DNA from: Limisphaerales bacterium
GTDB taxonomy: Bacteria; Verrucomicrobiota; Verrucomicrobiia; Limisphaerales; UBA11358
Reading direction: 5' to 3'
Assembly (NCBI GenBank): GCA_003151855.1
Contig: PLYV01000302.1
Span: 1 to 41,510 of the forward strand
Length of the DNA stretch: 41,510 bases
The first letter of the stretch is position 1, and every line of letters starts with the position of its first letter. Positions 38,203-41,510 of this stretch are shown here, one piece after another. Under the pieces are notes generated by a model. It had not been told where the DNA came from, did not search any database, and saw nothing but the letters and a program-made list of their open reading frames with translations. The position numbers and the translations under genes are program-made.

Positions 38203-39147
38203 TTAGCTCTTGGGCAACAGTTTCACCAACCCCACCTCCAGCGAGATGCGGAGGAGTTGCTCTTTCAACACCGTCTGCAAACCGCCCTTGCCCGCCACCG
38301 GCTGGCCCGGTGCCGCCGCCGGCTGCGGAATCCCGCCGGCCTCGCCGCCATACCGGCCCGGCATCATCACCCCCGGCATATCCGGCGTCGCACCGACGGC
38401 AGCAGCGGCGGATGTCGCCGGCTGGATATTGATGGACTTGATCAAAAACGTGTTTGATGACGTGGCGAACGCGCCCACCACGCGCGCCAACTCCGGCGTG
38501 AAGCAGCGGAACGTGACGACATACGGCGTGATGACGGCCAGATCGTTGGTCACCGGATGCGCATCAATGTAATCGGCCTGCGAGCCGACGGCGTCGTCCG
38601 CCGACACGCGCACGCGCTGGATGCCGTCCAAGACGTTGACGCGCGCGGAAAAAACCGTCTCCGCAATCGTCTTCACCTCGCCGAGCTGCGCGGACAGCGG
38701 CTCCAAGCTGCCTTCCGCAAACCTCACCAACGGGCGCTCGGCAGAAAAGGAAAAATCACATTTGGGCGGCAGCGTGACGCCGGCATCGTCCGCCTCATGC
38801 TGCAAGACGTCAATCGTGCGCCGCAGGGAGCCGGCGAACGTCTCGCTGGTGACGCCAGACGGGGGAATGGCGGGAATGTTCTGAAAATATTTTCCCGCAC
38901 CGGCAATCCACTCCCGCAACTGCTTGTCCTGATCCCGCGCCGCCTGGATGTTGTCCACCTTCTCGTTGCCGGGCGAGGGCTGCTGCTGGTGGATGCTGTT
39001 CAACTGCTGGTAAATCTCCTCCAGCTTGGCCGCCGCATCGGAATTGCGCGACAAACCTTTGTAGATATAAAAACCGCCCGCACCTAGCAGCGCCAGCGTC
39101 GCCAGGCCACCGACCACAATGAAAAGATTTCGTTTGATCCAGCCCAT
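38203..39147 (-). CDS. PilO-like / Amuc_1100-family membrane protein
   Basis: A 314-residue bitopic protein: a membrane helix at ~8-30 (FIVVGGLATLALLGAGGFYI), a coiled coil (DAAAKLEEIYQQLNSIHQQQ), and a periplasmic alpha/beta part with SLEPLSAQLGEVKTIAETVF. A Pro/Ala/Gly-rich stretch (~250-285) precedes the last strand LLRISLEVGLVKLLP. Size (Amuc_1100 is about 317 residues), topology, a Pro/Ala-rich stretch before the last strand and gene order fit the Amuc_1100 family, the pilus-associated protein of Akkermansia known for effects on host immunity. In pil systems PilO pairs with PilN in the inner membrane. Start and stop are each one base from their neighbours. Confidence 0.8.
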   Translation of the reverse strand: MGWIKRNLFIVVGGLATLALLGAGGFYIYKGLSRNSDAAAKLEEIYQQLNSIHQQQPSPGNEKVDNIQAARDQDKQLREWIAGAGKYFQNIPAIPPSGVTSETFAGSLRRTIDVLQHEADDAGVTLPPKCDFSFSAERPLVRFAEGSLEPLSAQLGEVKTIAETVFSARVNVLDGIQRVRVSADDAVGSQADYIDAHPVTNDLAVITPYVVTFRCFTPELARVVGAFATSSNTFLIKSINIQPATSAAAAVGATPDMPGVMMPGRYGGEAGGIPQPAAAPGQPVAGKGGLQTVLKEQLLRISLEVGLVKLLPKS

Positions 39148-39148
39148 A

Positions 39149-41023
39149 TCAAAAATTAAGCGGGTTGAGCGGCATCACGTTCAGCGTGAAACTGAAGGTG
39201 CCGGTGACCTCGTCCGGCACAATGTTCCCGACCAGCGACGTTGCCTTCGGGTCCACGAACGGGGAATTCTTGATCTCGTTTTCCACCGCGTAGGCAATTT
39301 CACTGTCCGGCGCGTCCACGCCAACGAGCCTGACCGCGCGGCAAACGAGGGTGATGACATTGTTGGTGCTGCCGGTCGGAGCGGTGCCATCCGCCAACGG
39401 CGGGGTCGGTTCCGCCGGTGCCGATCTGCCGGCATTCCTATAAGCCCGCATGGCAGGGTTTATTTCCCCGGGCGGCGCAACCATGCCCGGCGGCATCCCC
39501 ATGCCGGGCTCCGCCACCACGCCGGCGGAGCCACCCGCCAAACCACCCAGATTTGCCGATGAGGTCATCGTCTCAACCCAGATGCCAATATCTTTTTGCG
39601 CGGCCAGTTTTTTCTGGATGTCCGTCTCGGAGCGGAGCAACGCGCGGCGCATCTCACCAAGGAAATCCGCCCAATAATACCGCTGCTGCAGCCACGCCGT
39701 GATCTGGCCGGCCTCCGCCTGTGATTTCTGAAGCTTTTTGAAGGCCGACTTGAACCGCTCCATCTTGGCGTTCTGGCTGGACACCTGCGGATTGAGGCGC
39801 TCGATTTCCGCCTCCTTGTTGATCGCGAGTTTCTGGAACAAAAACCCGACGCCAAAAGCCACCAGCACCAAACTGATCACCGTGGCGATAAAATAAGGCT
39901 TCTTTTGATTGAACGACTGCCAGCGCAGCGTGCTGTCCGGCATCAGGTTCATTTCCACCGGGCACGTCGCGAGGTTGCGCAGGCCGAGACCGACGACTTC
40001 GCCGAGGCCGTGCGCGACGCGGGAAAGGGCTTCCAAATCCACCGCCGGGTCAATCTGCACGTTGCGGAACGGATTGAAATACTCCACCGGCACGTTCAGC
40101 TTTTCCGCAAAAAATTGTGCCGTGTAGGGCATGATGCTCGCGCCACCGGAGAGGAACAGCCGCTGTGGGGCCGAGCCGCCCTGCTGGCCGCGGTAGAACT
40201 GCATGGTCTGGTTGACCTGGATGTGCAGTTTGGTCATGAACTGGCGCGCGATCTTGGAAATGGCCGCCTGATGCGCGTTGTCCGGCTCTTCATACGCGCC
40301 GCCGAGACTGACGAAGCCCTCGGCAATCTTAATCTTGTCCGCGTCGTCAAATTTCAACTTCGACTCGTTCGCGAAATCCTGCGTGATGGTGTTCGCGCCG
40401 AGGTTAATGCTGCGGGAAAAAACCTTGCCCTTCTCGAAGAACAGCAGGTTGCTTGTTTTCGCACCGATGTCGAGCAGCATGGTGCAATCTTCGAGGTCGG
40501 GATAATTATAACGGAAGGCGTTGCACAATGCAGCGGGCGAAGCGTCGCAAAGCTGAAGGTTGAGCTTGGCCTGCTCAGCCACGCGAAACAAGCCCTCGAC
40601 GATGTCGGACTTGATGGCGACCAGCAGCACTTCCAGCTCGCCGCTCGCGGCGGCCCCGAGGATTTGATAATCCCAAACTACTTCGCTCAACGGGAACGGC
40701 ACATTCTGCTGCGCCTCGTATTGGATGATCTGGCCGACCTTGGCTGCGTCCACCGGCGGCAATTTCACGAACTTGGAGAAGACATGAAACCCCGGCGCGC
40801 AGACGTTCACGTTTTTGGACTTGATGTCCTTTTCGGCGAGCACTTCCTGCAATGCCTGCAAGATGACTTTTTCGCGCGCGCCTTCCTGCGACCCCTCCAA
40901 GCCGAGCGACTTGATGGCGAAATTTTTCAGCAGCAAACCGCCTGACTCGTTGATTTCAAACTCCGCCAGCTTGAGGCTGCCGGCTCCGAAATCTACGGTC
41001 AAAAATGACTTGGTGTTCAGCAT
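39149..41023 (-). CDS. PilM-PilN fusion, type IV pilus-like assembly protein (Amuc_1101-like)
   Basis: A 624-residue fusion. Residues 1-~370 are an actin/FtsA-like PilM ATPase: FLTVDFGAGSLKLAEFEI (phosphate 1), CTMLLDIGAKTSNLLFFEKG (phosphate 2) and RLFLSGGASIMPYTAQFFAE (adenosine region). Residues ~374-398 form a membrane helix (IATVISLVLVAFGVGFLFQK) followed by a coiled coil, as in PilN, and a C-terminal periplasmic domain (NNVITLVCRAVRLVGV). A Met/Pro/Gly-rich linker (EPGMGMPPGMVAPPGEINP) interrupts the PilN part. Joining PilM and PilN fixes the cytoplasmic ring to the inner-membrane platform in one chain. It is the first gene of the operon. ATG 41023 has AGGT about ten bases upstream. Confidence 0.93.
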   Translation of the reverse strand: MLNTKSFLTVDFGAGSLKLAEFEINESGGLLLKNFAIKSLGLEGSQEGAREKVILQALQEVLAEKDIKSKNVNVCAPGFHVFSKFVKLPPVDAAKVGQIIQYEAQQNVPFPLSEVVWDYQILGAAASGELEVLLVAIKSDIVEGLFRVAEQAKLNLQLCDASPAALCNAFRYNYPDLEDCTMLLDIGAKTSNLLFFEKGKVFSRSINLGANTITQDFANESKLKFDDADKIKIAEGFVSLGGAYEEPDNAHQAAISKIARQFMTKLHIQVNQTMQFYRGQQGGSAPQRLFLSGGASIMPYTAQFFAEKLNVPVEYFNPFRNVQIDPAVDLEALSRVAHGLGEVVGLGLRNLATCPVEMNLMPDSTLRWQSFNQKKPYFIATVISLVLVAFGVGFLFQKLAINKEAEIERLNPQVSSQNAKMERFKSAFKKLQKSQAEAGQITAWLQQRYYWADFLGEMRRALLRSETDIQKKLAAQKDIGIWVETMTSSANLGGLAGGSAGVVAEPGMGMPPGMVAPPGEINPAMRAYRNAGRSAPAEPTPPLADGTAPTGSTNNVITLVCRAVRLVGVDAPDSEIAYAVENEIKNSPFVDPKATSLVGNIVPDEVTGTFSFTLNVMPLNPLNF

Positions 41024-41188
41024 GATTAAACGACCTGCCGCCCAAAAAATTTCCGGGGCAAAATTTAGTGAGTGGCAGCGCGTTGTGATTAAGGCAAAAA
41101 GCGCGTCGGGTCAAACCAAAAAGAAAAATCTTTCTGATGATTGCCAAAAAATATTGCTTCCGACGCGCGGCTTTGGCTTCATCCCGCC

Positions 41189-41488
41189 ATGCTGACATCG
41201 GTCAACGCCTCCAACCGCCGCCGGATGACCGTTTTTTTCGCCGGCCGCGTGCAGGGCGTCGGCTTCCGCTATACCGCCCGGACCGTCGCCGCTGGGTTTG
41301 AACTCACCGGCATTATCCGCAACCTGCCCGACGGCCGCGTGGAACTCGTCGCCGAGGGCGAACGCGCGGAACTTGACGCTTTCCGCGCCGCGCTGCATGA
41401 TGCAGGTCTTGCTGGATTTATCCGCGACGAACAGGTAACTTGGGCGGACGCGAAAAATGAATTCAGGGGATTTGAAATCGTTCGTTAG
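41189..41488 (+). CDS. acyP: Acylphosphatase
   Basis: A small acylphosphatase that hydrolyses carboxyl-phosphate bonds. The active-site loop GRVQGVGFRYTAR carries the phosphate-binding Arg, and the catalytic Asn is in GIIRNLPDGRVELVAEG. The C-terminus FRGFEIVR is typical. From ATG 41189 the protein has 99 residues; from ATG 41225 it has 87, slightly short for the family, and ATG 41141 adds residues with no similarity. None has a clear ribosome-binding site. It diverges from the pil-like operon, and the 165 bases between them must hold both promoters. Confidence 0.92.
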   Translation: MLTSVNASNRRRMTVFFAGRVQGVGFRYTARTVAAGFELTGIIRNLPDGRVELVAEGERAELDAFRAALHDAGLAGFIRDEQVTWADAKNEFRGFEIVR

Positions 41489-41491
41489 GAA

Positions 41492-41510
41492 ATGAAATAC
41501 GCCATCATCG
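41492..41510 (+). CDS. Possible start of a further gene, cut by the window edge
   Basis: Three bases after the acylphosphatase stop an ATG follows AGGAA and reads MKYAII to the window edge. Six residues are too few to identify; the spelling would suit ribosomal protein L21 among others. Included only as a likely open end. Confidence 0.3.

Noticed and set aside
41086-41114. Promoter of the pil-like operon (TTGACC on the minus strand, 17 bases, TAATCA)
   Set aside because: The -35 box is good, but the proposed -10 matches the consensus poorly and no other support is visible.

Overview
The window looks like two unrelated bacterial genomes joined end to end. Positions 1 to about 11,650 have the GC-rich codon use and gene families of an alphaproteobacterium of the Rhizobiales type: a Tat-exported arylsulfatase, a MEDS/DcmR sensory protein, a SelT/W/H-type thioredoxin-like protein, a polyhydroxyalkanoate system protein, a GreB-type factor, an amt/glnK remnant, and glgX-treZ-malQ. 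A Rhizobiales-style intergenic palindrome lies near 3,855. From about 11,760 to the right edge the gene content is that of Verrucomicrobia: Amuc_1098-1101-like secretin genes, giant Calx-beta/delta-60 secreted proteins, and C-terminal modules containing 'STNLVNW'. The change falls inside one intact glgB reading frame, in its most conserved stretch. An assembly chimera is therefore the first explanation to exclude.

Left half. A sulfatase (minus, cut by the window edge) diverges from a DUF4239 membrane protein. MEDS, Rdx, PHA and GreB-like genes follow. Next come the last ~75 codons of an ammonium transporter with a one-base frameshift, then a P-II (GlnK) frame whose own start is also broken by one missing base. 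This P-II frame runs without a stop into a polytopic membrane segment. On the minus strand glgB, glgX, treZ and malQ form a tightly coupled alpha-glucan operon: branching, debranching, trehalose release and maltodextrin disproportionation.

Right half. All genes but those at the far right edge are on the minus strand. The order of transcription is: a PilM-PilN fusion, a PilO/Amuc_1100-like protein, an Amuc_1099-like protein and a secretin (a type IV pilus-like envelope complex); a stand-alone 5'-3' exonuclease; four large secreted proteins of 656, 786, 1149 and 2950 residues; an S53 (sedolisin) peptidase of 823 residues; coaE; a terminator; and the 5' part of glgB. An acylphosphatase diverges at the right edge. 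The secreted proteins are built from seven-repeat beta-propeller blocks, Calx-beta domains and Ig-like domains, and probably form surface or extracellular structures.

Most interesting points: the phylum-level switch inside glgB; the P-II-membrane fusion; an S53 peptidase gene that appears inserted into, and splits, a P-like domain shared between two neighbouring ORFs; a beta-sandwich nested inside one blade of a propeller; and an Amuc_1100-type locus next to a run of giant secreted proteins.
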